Of a stretch of DNA of 64,000 nt, positions 32,746 through 45,849 are shown piece by piece. Position 1 is the stretch's first letter. Each line of letters begins with the position of its first letter. A program made the position numbers and the translations under genes. The notes under the pieces are model-generated. The model saw only the letters and a program-made list of their open reading frames with translations, had not been told where the DNA came from and did not search any database. Source of the stretch: Boswellia sacra (Eukaryota > Streptophyta > Magnoliopsida > Sapindales > Burseraceae); contig SNVD02006886.1 of assembly GCA_013180625.2 (NCBI GenBank), positions 124,001 to 188,000 on the forward strand. Reading direction: 5' to 3'.

Positions 32746-34491
32746 CTATTCAGATGGAACTAGCTCTGGAGGAGCTGCAATTGGTGCTGTTGGTATAGAA
32801 GGAGCTGGTGTTGGAGGAGCTTCTATTGTATCCGAGGAGGTGGCAGTAACTTTAGCAACTACTCTACGTATCTCTCTCTCGATTCTTTCTGCACTTGTTT
32901 CAGTAGTTTGAGCAGGCGGTTGGGAAGATAGAACTAGTGACCCAGGTGCTGGCAGAGGGGGTGATGGTGGATGATGCTCTTCTTCAGTTGTTGCAGGTTC
33001 AAGAATATCCAGGGATTCTTTCTCAGCAAGTGGTGAGGCTGTTTCATTCTGGAATTTGGTTTTGTTGGTACATCTCAATCAGATTCATCTTGCGAAGTGG
33101 GAGCTGATTTGTCTAGTTTTTGCTTCTTCTGATCAGATGATTTCTTCACCACTTTTAGTTTCTTCTTTCCCTTTTTGTTATATCCCAGGACAGTAACCTT
33201 GTTTGATTTTTCTTTTAGCTTTTGTGCTGCTGTTCTGTCAGTTTTAACAGCAGGCTGTACAGTAGGACTTGATGAAGTTGGAGCTTCTTCCTCAGGTTGT
33301 GGTTCAATGGCTTCTGGTATGTCATCAGCTGGTGTTTCTGGAATCACAGTTTAGATTCAGGTTCAGGTGCCATAGAGTATGGTGCTGTGGAATGAGGCTG
33401 TCCGAGAAACTGAGTTTCCAACACAGATTGCTTATGTTTGATATCTTTTAAATCCTGCAGAATATCTGTCAAAGCAGAATTGATCAATTCAAGTTTTTCT
33501 TCAACAAATTTTAATTGATTTTTCCTGATTCTTATGGGTTTACATTTTAGGTGCAGGCAAATCAGTTTGATCATGCAATCTTTGAAGGAATCCCTTGGTA
33601 ATGGATTTGGATAGAACTTCAGTTTGTTTACTAGAGCTTACAAGAATGTTATTCTGAGTAAAAATGCCTTGTATCAAACAGGGGAACACAAGCAAGTAGT
33701 AATCCGAGTGATAGGAACTAATTTGAACAATGGTTCTATATGCTAACAGTCCAAAGTTTACTGGTCTATTAGTTCCTAAACAAAAGCGAAGTTTCATTCT
33801 ATCTTCCCGATTCTGATTTTGATTGGAAGATGGTACAATTAAACTGGGCTATCTTGTGTAACACTCGGTATTTCTTCCTAGGATATTTCTGATCAAGACC
33901 ATCTCTGGGTTTCCATTCGATATCTGTTCGACCAGTGACTTCCTTAATTATTTCGACCATGTTATACTCTTCATCTAGAGAATGCATCCTCCCTATTAGA
34001 ATGTCCATGAAAGAGTTTATGACATTGGAGGAGAATTTCACAAACTTCCCCCGACAGTAGACCTTATGGTAATGAAAACTCTTAGGATCATCAATGGTGC
34101 TTAAAATATTAGCATAGAATTCCTGAATCAAAGTTTTAACAGGAGGAAGAAAGTTTGATACTGTTCGAGTCTAGTAACTGGACTCAATCATCTCACCGAC
34201 ACCATATGAGTTGAAGTCCGAGAGTTTCACAGGCCTCTCTAACTGAAGCTTCCTATGTGAAGTAATCTTGTCAAATTTCTGTTTGACTGCAGCCGTGAGA
34301 AATTTGTTGTATTTTGGTTTGACCTTCTCCTTGATCTTCTTCACTGGTACTTGTTCGTCCTCGCTTATAGATGGATCGACTGCTCTTGTTGCCTGTTTGT
34401 GTTGCATAGGAGACGACTGACTGCTGTTACTATTGTCGTGACTGGAGCCGCTTGAAGAAGAAGCATTCGCTGTCAAGTTTGATGTTGCCAT
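32746..34491 (-). pseudogene. Envelope-like third reading frame of element B
   Basis: About 1.75 kb, beginning at ATG 34491 with a Ser/Thr-rich leader (MATSNLTANASSSSGSS). A plant 'putative transposon protein' domain lies at about 34270-33600 (IQEFYANIL, YHKVYCRGKFVKFS, RVLHKIAQFN, FCLGTNRPVNFG). Then come a heptad-type helical stretch near 33540-33430, a Lys-rich patch (NKKGKKKLKVVKK, near 33170) and a proline-rich tail. An in-frame TAG at 34171-34173 and shifts near 33800, 33560, 33345 and 33077 break it. Its place after pol matches envelope-like genes of Sireviruses. I see no signal peptide or membrane segment, so 'envelope-like' is positional, not functional. Confidence 0.75.
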
Positions 34492-35345
34492 GGCTAGGGT
34501 TTCTAAATTACAAAACGTTTTTTAGAACAGAAATAGAGAGCCAACACGCAGGACAGGGAAGCAACTGTGGATGAGAGATTATATGAACAGGAGAAGCCCA
34601 TAAACTATTTGTTATATATACTAGGCCGATTTTGAAGCAATTTTTTATTTTCATCAAAAATCAATTAATGTCTTTCCTTTAAAAAAAAAAAAACTGTTTA
34701 ATAACTCCCTTCAAACACATCAATTCAAATTTGAATTAAATTCAAATAAAGAATACTGATAGAATAAGGATTCCTGCTATTGAGACTTCTCCCTCTTAAT
34801 TCAACGATGCTGACATGGCAAAATTTGACACATGGACACACAAGTGACATAATTTTTAGGATAAGCACATAGGACATTGTTATGAAAAACGTAACAGAAC
34901 ACAGTCACCCATATCATAACAGTAATATCTGAATTATCATATTTCTCATTCTAAGAAGGCATAATTTGGAGCTGAGTGATTCACACATTAAAGCTTATTT
35001 TGAATATATTGAGTGGACAACTTGAGTATGCTTCTCACACACACAAAAGTTATTCTCAGTGTGAATTAAATAATACAGTAGCTTTCACACATGTATAGAG
35101 GTAGGCCTTTTCCTTTTGAGTGGGTGACCTCACCATATTTCCTAGATACAATGAATTTACTCTCAATGGATGGCTTTCACACATTATATACTGGTAACCC
35201 TCTCTGTATTTTTCATTTTTAAACCAGTATTTAATTATTCACACAATTTTTATATCACAGCTCAAACATGCTAATTTAGAAGGAAACTTATGATACTACA
35301 GATATGAATAACATAATAGAATATTGTGTTCACTCTTATAACTGA
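34492..35345 (-). other. Non-coding spacer between pol and extra frame, element B
   Basis: AT-rich, with repeated CACACA / TTCACACA motifs between 34975 and 35250. No frame of note. Sireviruses with an extra 3' gene commonly have such a spacer. It could hold the promoter or splice acceptor for the downstream frame, but no specific site is visible. Confidence 0.6.
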
Positions 35346-36763
35346 CAGATACCTAAGGCTTTTCTTAGATTTTCAAACCTTGTTGTATCCAATGCCTTAG
35401 TGAACAAGTCAATCAATTGTTTATCTGTGGAGATGTGCTCAATGTGTATCACATTAGATTCTACTAGTTCCCTTATAAAATGGTATCTAATATCAATGTG
35501 TTTTTTCTAGAATGTTGAACAGGATTTTTGGAAATATTTATAGCACTAGTATTATCACAAAACACAGTTTAGGCTTCTGTTCAATACCATAATCACTCAA
35601 CATTCGCTTCATCCACAATAGTTGTGCACAACAACTCCCTGCTGTTATGTATTCAGCTTCAGCTATGGATAAAGAAATCAAATTCTGCTTCTTGCTATGC
35701 CATGAAACCAAGCTAGTACCAAGATAAAAACAACCTCCTAAAGTACTTTTTCTATCATCTGCATTTCTAGCCCAATCTGCATCACTGAACCCTGCAAGAT
35801 AATCATTTGTATATTTAGAAAACCATATTCCATAATCACATGTTCCATGAACATATCTGATGATTCTCTTTACTGCTGCAAGATGTGATTCTTTAGGATT
35901 TGCTTGAAACCATGCACAAAGTCCTACACTAAAGCTTAAATCTGGTCTACTTGCTGTGAGGTAAAGTACGCTGCCAATAATGCTTCTGTATAAGCTTGCA
36001 TCAACATCTTTACCTGCATTGTCTTTTGAAAGTTTTAATTAGTACTGATAGGAGTTTTCATTGGTTTTGCATTCTCAAGCCCAAATTTCTTTACAAGATT
36101 TTTAGCATATTTTGATTAAGATATGAATATCCCATCATTCATTTGCTTAACTTGTAATCCAAGAAAGAAATTTAATTCTCCTGCCATGCTCATCTCAAAC
36201 TCTTCCTACATTAACTTAACAAACTCATTAGTTTTGTCTTTGTTAGTTGATCCGAAGACAATGTCATTAACATATATTTGAGCAACAATAAAATAGTTAG
36301 ATGCATGTTTGATAAACAAAGTTTTATCATTGCTGCCTCTTTTATAACCTTTGTTGATCAAAAAATTTGTCAACCTTTCATACCAAGCTCTAGAAGCTTG
36401 TTTCAAACCATATAAAGCTTTGTGCAATCTGTACACAAAATCAGGATATTTAGGATCTTCAAATCCCTTAGGTTGTTCAACAAAAACTTCTTCATTGAGA
36501 TAGCCATTTAAAAATACAGTTTTAACATCCATTTGATACAATTTAAAATCAAGCAAACAAGTAATTGCAAGTAGTAATCTGATTGACTCAAGTCTAGTTA
36601 CAGGTGCAAAGGTCTCATCAAAGTCTATGCCTTCAACTTGTGTGCAACCTTGTGCAACTAACCTAGCTTTATTTCTTACTACTTGATCACTTTCATCAGT
36701 TTTATTTTTGTAAATCCATTTAGTTCCAATGATATTTGTACCTTTTAGTCTAGGAACTAATTC
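35346..36763 (-). pseudogene. Reverse transcriptase and RNase H of element B
   Basis: The open part 36556-36206 holds YQMDVKTVFLNGYLNEEVFV, YGLKQASRAWYERL and the catalytic site. The site reads YVND (36263-36274) where copia RT has YVDD, so one catalytic Asp is lost through a G-to-A change. RNase H text follows in broken frames down to about 35346, for example ...SDADWARNADD and the terminal 'TDKQ..DLFTKALD'-like region. The element cannot make active RT as read. Confidence 0.85.
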
Positions 36764-38114
36764 CTATACTTCATTCCTCTTAAACTGATTAAGTTCATCT
36801 TGCATAGCTTGAATCCACACCTCTTCTTTTAAGGCTTCTTTCACATTTTTTGGCTCAACTAAAGAAACATAACATGCAAACCTTACGTGATTTCTTACCT
36901 TGCTCCGAGTCTTAATCATGCCATCTGGTGTTCCAATGATAGAACTTGTTGGATATGCCTTTTGAATCCATGCGGGTGGATCTTTTCTATCATCATCATT
37001 CTGAATTGAATTTTTGTTCAAATTTGAGTTGTCAGATCTTACTGTTATGTCGGGTGTAACAGCAGTTGTTTCTTCTTTCATAACAGTATCTTGCTTTTTA
37101 TTGCTGTTTGTATCTGATTTTTCTACATTTTCTGTGAAGTTGGTTATGCTTTCCTCCTGTGAGTACTTTGCATAATCATCAAGGTCATCAAATACTACGT
37201 TTACATATTCCATGCCTGACTCAGTTATCAGATTATAGACTCGAAATGCTTTGCTGTTTTGTGCATATCCTACAAAGACTCCTTCATCACTCTTTAGATC
37301 TAATTTTCCTAACAGTTCTCTATCATTTAAGATGTAACGCCTACAACTAAAGACATGAAAATATTTCAAATTAGGTTTTCTTCCTTTCAAAATTTCATAA
37401 TTAAGGTGTCTGGTTATTGCCAAGTCTAAGAAAAACTCTATTTGAAATATAACAAACAGTGCTTATTGCTTCAGCCCATAGCCTTTTAGTCAACTTCTTG
37501 CTATTGAGCATCACTCTAGCCATCTCTTGAAGTGTTCTATTCTTCCTCTCCATAATGCCATTCTATTCAGGGGTTTTAGGAGCTGAAAATTCATGATCAA
37601 TTCCATGATATTTGCAAAAGTCAGGATAGCTACCATTTTCAAACTCCTTGCCATGATCACTTCTTATTCTTACAATCCTTCTAATGTTCCTATTTTGTTC
37701 ATTTTTAAGTTTAACACAAAGATTCCTGAAAGCATCAAAAGTGTCAGATTTTTCTTTAATGAAATCAACCCAAGTATATCTAGAAAAATCATCCACACAA
37801 ACAAATATATATCTTTTATCTGTAATGCTTTCAATTTGCATAGGACCTATAAGATCCATGTGAAGCAAATCAAGTATCTTAGAAATGCTAAGATGTGGAT
37901 TTGATTTATGTGAACTTCTAATTTGTTTTCCCATTTGGCATGGTCCACAAATTTTATCAATTTTGTCATCAAGTTTAGAAGTTCCTCTTACAACACCTAA
38001 CTTAGTTAATTTAACCAAGTCTTTGTAATTTAAGTGTCCTAATTTTTGATGCCACAATTCTAAATCCGAAATCCTTGCATGAAATACAATTTCTACTAGA
38101 TAACAATTACCCAA
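36764..38114 (-). pseudogene. Integrase and RT start of element B
   Basis: The frame at 38114-37563 contains the zinc region WHQKLGHL...CGPCQMGKQ, then core residues in HMDLIGP and RSDHGKEF. After a stop near 37563, the third residue appears in NGIMERKNRTLQEM. The frame at 37423-36764 carries the integrase C-terminal part (FVGYAQNSKAFRVYN) and the start of RVT_2 RT (LVEPKNVKEAL, MQDELNQFKRNEV). Between them, at 37560-37424, the chain is in another frame. The catalytic triad is present, but the protein is split by stops and shifts. Confidence 0.88.
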
Positions 38115-38117
38115 GGA

Positions 38118-38678
38118 TCAATTACCTTCTAGAATGCATTCACCAAAATTATGTAAGATCATGCATTTGTTTTGTGTGAAGTTAACAGTATACTTTTTAT
38201 CAGAAATCTGACTAATGCTTATAAGATTAGCTTTCAAGTCTTCCACTAGAAGGACATTTCTAAAATTGGGTAGGCCTTTAACATTCAAAGTGCCTTTATC
38301 AATGATTTTACTTGTTGCTCCATCTCCAAAGGTGACATTTCCATCCTTGCATGCTTGAAAGTCTGTTAGAAACAATTTATTTCCAGTCATGTGCCTGGAA
38401 CAACTGCTGTCAAAATACCACAAATAATTAGATGCATGATTAAGTGTAGTAAATGCAACATGGCATACTGTTTTGTCTTTCTTAACCCACTGCTGTTGTG
38501 ATTTTAGTAAAAGTTTAAATTGTTTTGACCTTTTATGTAAAAGATTCAACAATTTAAAGCATGTAGGTCTAATATGTCTATTTTCACCACAAAAATAGCA
38601 AATAGGAATGAATTTCCTGATCTTTTCTGTGCTCGATTTGAAAGAACTCAGTGGAGAAACATACGTTTCACTGCTCAA
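38118..38678 (-). pseudogene. Second zinc knuckle and protease of element B
   Basis: This frame holds a second CX2CX4HX4C knuckle (CYFCGENRHIRPTC) and the protease motif region WYFDSSCSRHMT. Copia proteases carry DSG here, so the active-site Gly is replaced by Ser. Downstream text (VTFGDGATSKI, NLISISQI) matches the protease/pre-integrase linker. It is inactive as read. Confidence 0.85.
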
Positions 38679-38922
38679 TTAGGACTTGACTTTAATGAGT
38701 TAGATTCAAAATTCTTACCAGATGTTGAAGCTTTCACAAAAACTATTTTTGATGAACATGCAATGTTTCCTTCTGTGTATCCTAATCCATATTTGTTAGA
38801 GTTGTCTCTTCCAATACTTAAGATCTGATCAAGTTTGGCTGCTCCAATTTTGAGTTGATCAACACACTTGTTGCTTTCAATCAGTTCTGTTGTGATTTTC
38901 TTAATATGTACTATTTTGTCTA

Positions 38923-40221
38923 TCAAAATAGTCTCAAGTTCAGCGATGTGATTTTCAGCATAAGCTTTTCACATTTTAGAACTTCAATCTCCCTTTTCAA
39001 GGTGTTGATTTCTTCTTTCTGACTTAGCCATTCACCATAGAGTGCATTGTAAGTTTCTTGCAACTCTTCATAATATTTTGGTCCATCTTCTTCATCTGAA
39101 TGATTAACATAGTCTTGATAATCTTTTGTTATGTCTGACATAACAGCCTTTCCTTTATCTATTGCAGATGCTGCAAATGCAATAAAATTGCTCATACATT
39201 CTTGGTCTTTTGACTCCGATTCTGATTCATCACGCCAGGTTGCTGTCAGTTCTTTGTTTTTCTTCTTGAGATTAGCACATTCAGATTGAATATGCCCATA
39301 ATCAGAACATTTATAACACTGAATTTGCCCTTTCTTTTTAGGTTGTTTCGGTTTCTTTTTATCATTCTCCTTGCTGAATTTTCTGAACTTTTCTTCATTT
39401 GAGTTTGATGACTTTCCTTGATTCTTTTTCCTGAAATTTCTTTTCAAGAACTTGACATAATTTTTTGTTGGGAAAGCAATTTGTTTAGAATCAGTTTCAT
39501 CAAGCTCATCACTACATTCATCATCAGATTTTTCAGCTTTCATATTAAAAGCAATGCTTTTACCTTTTTGTTTCTGAGTACTTTGATTTATTTTAAAGTT
39601 TTGGAGAATGCCAATCAATTCATCAACCCTCATCTCATCAGTGTTTTTAACTTCCTCAATGGCTGAAATTTTAGGTTGAAATTTGTCTAGGATAGACGTA
39701 ATTATTTTACTAACAACTTCTACATCAGTAAAATTTTTGCCAAACATGTATGCTGAGTTTGTTATGTGACATATCTTAGAGTAAAAATCGAAAATTGATT
39801 CATCCTCATGCATTGTCAAAATTTCAAATTGAGAATTCAGCCTTATTAGTTTAGATCTTTTAACAGATGCAATACCTTCATGTTTTACCTCAAGTATGTC
39901 CCATGCTTCTTTGGCCACATTGCATCTCGAAATCTGTCTGAAGTTGTTTAGGTCTACTGCAGCAAAGATTGCATTAAGAGCCTTGGAGTTCCAACTGGAT
40001 CGTCTGTATTCTTCATCAGACCATTCGTTCTCTGGTTTTGGTTCGGCATTACTTAAGGCATTCAGCTTTGTTGGCGGTGTCCATCCCTTAAGTACACTTT
40101 AACATGCCTTGTCATCAAGAGACTTGATATACATCATCATTCTTACCTTCCAATATGGGTAATTGCTGTCATCGAGAATAGGTGGTTGCATTCCAGATCC
40201 TCCATTGCGAATAAACTCCAT
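38923..40221 (-). pseudogene. Gag of element B
   Basis: The start is taken at ATG 40221 (MEFIRNGGSGMQPPIL), because the following text has the Gag N-terminal pattern (DDSNYPYWKVRM) just downstream of the primer site. A TAA at about 40100 breaks the frame. The main open part (39918-38923) has the UBN2-type core, a long acidic/basic linker and a zinc knuckle CYKCSDYGHIQSEC (CX2CX4HX4C). After the knuckle the C-terminal part is Glu/Lys-rich and likely coiled-coil. Gag would form the particle and bind element RNA. Continuation into protease needs frame changes near 38926 and 38678. Confidence 0.88.
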
Positions 40222-40270
40222 CCTTCCAGATCAATTTGATCGTTTTCTTCACTTGTCTATCAGTGAACCC

Positions 40271-40282
40271 GCTCTGGTACCA
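40271..40282 (-). promoter_or_regulatory. Primer-binding site of element B (tRNA-iMet type)
   Basis: The minus strand reads TGGTACCAGAGC two bases after the 5' LTR. This is one mismatch from TGGTATCAGAGC. Confidence 0.85.
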
Positions 40283-40284
40283 AT

Positions 40285-41157
40285 TGAAAGTTCTAGAGGT
40301 ATTCAGTTATAAATAACAATACAGTAAATTGTTATGTAAATCAACATAGGAGGATTTTTACATGGTTCGGTTATAAAAACCTCTATCCACGAACAGTTAT
40401 AGAGCTGCAATTCACTATACTCTTGTTTGTACAAACATTAGGACCTTTTACAATGCTGACTCACTCTCACACATAGACCTAATCTTTGACAAATAAAATT
40501 TTCGCAAAGATCCTAAACACTAGTGACACTGCTCACTCTCTGTCACAGATAACTTAACAGAATGCTGTTAAGTTATAAATAACACCCTATTTCTGATACA
40601 GAATTACATAAACACTCAACCCTTAAGTTTTCCTAAGTGTTTACTAACTCGCTCAGACTTAATCAACAACTCATACGATTTTAACTCTGATACATGAAAA
40701 CAAAGACTCAATGAATCAAAGATATAAAGACATTTTTTTGCGTCAAAGCTTTTCTCTTATGAAGTCATGGAATGCCGTAATCAACAATCAACAACCTCTC
40801 TTGCGCAAACGACTCTCTCAATTCTTACAGCCGACTTTTTCTTACATCAATATATATTGAGAGGTCTTGATACAATCTTCCTAAAAGTTCTGTAGGGATC
40901 TCAATCAAGATCATATTAGGATAAATAAAATAAGAAATATTTATAGTTAATCTCTTAAAGTAATAAGGACACATTAACTATCATATTTTGATTAGGATAC
41001 AAGAAATATTATCCTGATCTAGAGAAATATCAAAATACTTCGTATAATAATTATCTAGAAACAGTAAAATAGGAATCAAAATACTTTTCTTATTTTTATC
41101 ACAAGTTAACCAAAATTTGAACATGTGCATATTACGTGTTTTTCGTTAACACCAACA
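40285..41157 (-). repeat. 5' LTR of element B
   Basis: 873 bp, starts TGAAAG and ends CCAACA on the plus strand. It is uninterrupted at the position where the other copy carries element C, so it shows the empty site 'caatatatattgagagg'. Confidence 0.94.
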
Positions 41158-41162
41158 AATGA

Positions 41163-43190
41163 GTTGACAGCATTAAATATAATTTATTGACTTTTAATCT
41201 CAACAATTAGATTTTGAGATATCAATAGTTATAAATTTGTGTCAATAAATTATATAAAAAATTTATGTTAAAAGATCCCTTCCTATATATATAAATTTTT
41301 AGTGATTGGTTTATGTAATCCAATAGTTGAAATGGTTGATGAGTTAGTATTGTTAAATTTTTTTTAACCTTCAATCTTAATTATTGGATTATGTTTAATT
41401 AATGAATAAAATTTGTATAAAAAGTTTGTGTTAAAAAGATCATATCCCAACCTTTTATATAGGATTGAGATATTTTATCCACCTCTATGTATAGTATTAA
41501 TTGAGTCATTATGTTTGAGATTAACATTGAGAATCTTAAATAAAATTCTCATTATTTTTCTCTCATTGCGAAGAAGAAATATGGTACATGCAACGAAGGT
41601 TTTTCTCTTTTAAGGGAAAAATCTAAAATACCAAAAATGATTATCGTTGCAAGGACTTTCCAACTAAAGCAAATCATACTTAAAAGATAAATCAATTAAA
41701 ATTATTTCGAAAAGTTTCGATCACAATAACTAAAAGCCAATCTTAAAAAATGAGTAATATTATCCTTATAGACTGATATTAATACAAATTTACCAATACA
41801 AACTGATGTATCATGATTTCATTAAACGAATTATTTAATGTGGATGATGTTGCAATCATTTAATAATAGCATATAAGTTTGTATAAATGAGTTTATATGA
41901 ATAGTTTGTAACAGTAGCATCACTCAAAAAAATATATAACAAACATATACAATGTTATTGATAACGTTCCTAATACATGAATTAACTCTCATAAACTATT
42001 ATACATATAAAAAGAATTGATAAATACATTTTTTAAGGTTAATTAATACTTTTAGCGATTTCTAATGAATTGTTTTAATAAAAAAAGGGGGTAAATGATC
42101 ATAATATATAATTAAAAAATCTAAAGAAATTATGGAGAGAGTGCAATTATGTGAGGAAGTTATCAATCTTGTTTGGAGATTCCACAAAACCGGTATATTA
42201 TTTTTATTATAAAAGCACCTTTCCTCTCATAAAGCTCTTGGTAGCTGATAGCTCACTGATGAGAAGTGGTAGAATTGGACAGCATCGTTTGCTTTCGTGT
42301 GCGCTTGCGTTAAATGGCGCCCTGCTTTAACAATTATTAAAATTGATCATTTTGACACTGTCAACTAAAGTTGCAATGATTTAGGATTGGTTGAGGCTAT
42401 ATAAACCCCTTAATGTATTTTACAACCTTATTTTTAATAAAAATATAAATTACTAAATCACCATATAAGTAAATTATTTATTAGAGCGTCGTACAATTTT
42501 GTTAAATCTCAATTTCCTTTCTATATATAATCCCATTCCCTTCAGGACTTTTTCTTCTTACGCGACCACCAACTTGATTTCCTCTGTATTCGCTATTGTT
42601 GCCGCGTAAAGAAACCATAGAAAAAAAAATAACAATAATAATAAACTGGCTGGATTTTTTAAAGTAATAAAAGTTGAAGAAAACTCTATCTAATAATGTC
42701 ACCACCACCTTCCCTTTGGATTCGCCATTGTTGATTTGTTGTCCACTAGAAGTAAAAACAAGAAAACCCAAGTGGTCAAGCTTGAATAAAATTACAACAA
42801 CCCAAAACTTAGAAACCTGAAAAGAAAAAATGGGAGTAAAGCAGAACACATTGGAATTATATGAAAACAAAAGCATAAATAATATAATTGTTAAGTATAA
42901 CTTCTGAAGGAACCGATTTTTGCTGCACCTGAACCAAGCTAGCCTAACTACCCGTCTGCTCCTCTGCAAGCTCTGGTAACACAATAACAGCCTCTATTTG
43001 TCCAATTCATTAGTGATTTTCTGGCAGCTCCTGAGGCGGTACCTGTAAAAGGCACTCTGACATCTGATTCATAATTCCGACCGGTGGAAATCAAATAATA
43101 TATATGTATAAATAGAAAACAGGGGAGCTCTAGAGAGAGAAAATTGAAGTAAGGTTGAGTTCCCTCTTCCCCTTCCGTGTGAAGCTCAAT
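41163..43190. other. Intergenic sequence, repeat-derived in part
   Basis: The first 400 bp hold degenerate units of 'atccaatagttgaaatggttgatga' type that also occur just left of element B (24540-24581). A possible 174-bp MITE lies at 41752-41925, with termini 'gagtaat' and 'atcactc'. The part from 42500 on has minus-strand fragments with possible coding character but no recognised family. Confidence 0.5.
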
Positions 43191-44055
43191 GGGAGTGTCA
43201 TATCCAATACTATACATACAGAGTATAACATTAAAACAGTCATTTAATAGTGAACTCTGTCATTTCTTTCAAAAATTATATTGATTATTATCAAATACAG
43301 AGTTCCTAGTCACAACCACAATATTTCACTATGTATATGCACATTAAAAAATCAAAAGAATTTCTACAATATGGTTATGTTAATATAGGACAGTGGTCCG
43401 TGGTTGTCAAGGAAACTCCGTCAGTATTGCCAAAAGTCCTCCATCTAACTCTCGATCAACTGGTCACCTGAGGCAAACAATAAGTTTAGTGAGTAAAACT
43501 CAGTAAGTAAGCTAAGTGAACATACAACAATGTTTAATAACAACAAAATTTAATCTACAGTGTGAATACTGTTCATCTCTTAGTACACAAGTATAAGATA
43601 ACTTGTTAAAGATGAAATGACCCCGAAATCACTTGTAACCATTTCTATGTGCCAACTTGGTGCTCCTACGCCATATAAGTGGCACACCTACGCCAACTCT
43701 CTGTCTGACTAGTTTCATATCAGTTACATCTGTGCTCCTGTGCCACATATATTGTGCTCTTACGCCAATTTTCTGTCTGGACCTCTATAGGTCAATTCAC
43801 TCTCACATAAGTGAGTTCACATCTCTCAATTCATCACATCCTCATGTACAATCATAATCACATAATTTATTCATATAGATATCCATACACATACACGCAT
43901 TTTTCTTCAATGTACATTAAGGACTCACATGCAATACCATACTCGGTATCATATTAATGACACATACTATGTCCATATCATATAATAAGGAAATTTTCAC
44001 AGTATCAGTTACAGTCACTTAGGAAACAAAGCTCTCTAATCAAGGTAAGACTTTT

Positions 44056-44626
44056 TGTTGGGAATATTTATAATAAATTTAAATAATATAAGTAAACAAC
44101 AAGACATTAAAGAAATAATAAAATATGAATTAGATTAATATATTAAATAAATAGAACAAACAAAGAGATAGAGTAAGAAATATGTGGCCTGAGCATTGGG
44201 AGGCATGTCGAAGGCATTGTCCTAAAGCCAAAGAGTCCTCCCCTTATGCGGGTCAAATCGGTACTCAAAGGCTCCAAGATACAACCTAGTACTCACAGCC
44301 TATTTTCTCGATGAGCACGATCACCGGAAGAAAGTAACCTGTCTTTATATGTCGCGATTGCTCAAAATCATAAAATACTCAAAGAATCATCATGCATGTT
44401 AGAACCTTTGAGACTCCTTTATATAGTAATCTCGTAGCTTAGGTAACTTACAAATTAATTCTTGTAACTCTCAAGCCATAAGTTCTTAATAAAAGCATGA
44501 ACGTTACAAATAATAAGTGTCGTAACATTCATGTTTTTATTATATTTGTAACGTATGAAATAAATTTCAAAATAAATATTGTAACTCATGATGTAAATAT
44601 TTGTTTTAAACCTTTTATCTCCAACA
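44056..44626 (-). repeat. 3' LTR of element E
   Basis: Collinear with 46992-47562. TATA box minus-strand TATATAAAGG at 44417-44426. The conserved 20-bp motif is present in reverse at 44220-44239. Confidence 0.93.
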
Positions 44627-45817
44627 GTCCCCCACAAAAGGGTCAAAACTTTAAAGCTTTATAAAATAAAATATCAAGATAAAAATACTCATAAATAAAA
44701 ATTATATATAAAGAGCAACCTTCTATTATGCAATGAGTATAGGTACCTTTCGGGTTTGAACCTACACTTTATGTTAATAGTATCCATTTGAGAAACCTGA
44801 GTGAACAAAGTCTTGAACTCGATTTCTTAAACAAACTTCAAACTATCACACACATAATATCAATGAAGACATGGTTTTGGCGGGTTAGCGCTATTAATGG
44901 CCATGCGCTAAATCTTGATTTTCATGAGAGTTTTAGAGAACAGCCCAATTCTCACAGTCACGGCCCTCATGACGCTCTCACTTAGGTGAGTCCTCAAAAG
45001 GTATATGTGACCTATACCTCACAAGTGTATTTAGCCTTTGGACTCATTCAGGATAAATATCCTTCGTAACATCACATATAACAAGTACTTTGCCATAGGG
45101 ATGAGCAGGATCATATCTCCTCTAAGATATGTCAAAATAGTTGTGCTTAACAAGTCACGCAGTACAGATTGTTCCTACCCATTGAACCTCCTTCATGGGA
45201 TCTCCAATCACAGAGGTTGGGTTACTTCCCTAGGTGACTCCCTTTGAGCTTAAGCACATCCCCCTCGATAATTTAAATAATTAATTAGCATGCTTAAAAT
45301 ATTTATAATTGTACAAAATCTCTCATTGATTTTATCTTTGAGAACTTGTTCTCATTATTTTGATAATTGCTTCCACTAGCTCTCTTAAATAATATTTCAC
45401 AAAAAGAATGTTAGAGAGTATAAGAATATCAAATGCACAATAAAAAAAATTGAAGGAGCACTTAATCACCTTATAAATAATAATATTTTCAAACTCTTAC
45501 ACAAAATTAATAATCATTTAATAACTTATGATATCATTTTTTCCAAATATCATAAAAACATTAACAACCATCAAATAAAGAAAACCCCCACATTAAGTAA
45601 CATTTTAAATACATTAGCAATAACTCCATAAAATATTATTACACTAATTTGTTAAATTTTAAAACTCATCAAAATAATAACTGCATTCAAAACATTGTCA
45701 TCTTGATTGTACAAAATTAAGAACTAAAATATAAAATTGCTTAAAAACTAGAAACCCTCACATTAAAAATATTTTTTCAATCCTCACATTAATAAGATAT
45801 TTATTGCTAAACAGTAA

Positions 45818-45849
<32 letters not shown>

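Larger units (their letters stand above)
24582..41157 (-). mobile_element. Sirevirus-type Ty1/copia element B with envelope-like frame
   Basis: A minus-strand element spanning 16.6 kb including a 6.6-kb nested element C, so about 10 kb on its own. The 3' LTR is 24582-25151 plus 31762-32076; the 5' LTR is 40285-41157. The target duplication is GATGA (24577-24581) versus AATGA (41158-41162), one mismatch. The interior codes for gag with zinc knuckles, protease, integrase, RT and RNase H. After about 0.8 kb of non-coding DNA comes an additional reading frame with the putative-plant-transposon domain and a proline-rich tail. Several GGGGGAGA-type polypurine tracts precede the 3' LTR. This architecture is that of Sireviruses. 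All frames carry inactivating changes. Confidence 0.93.
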
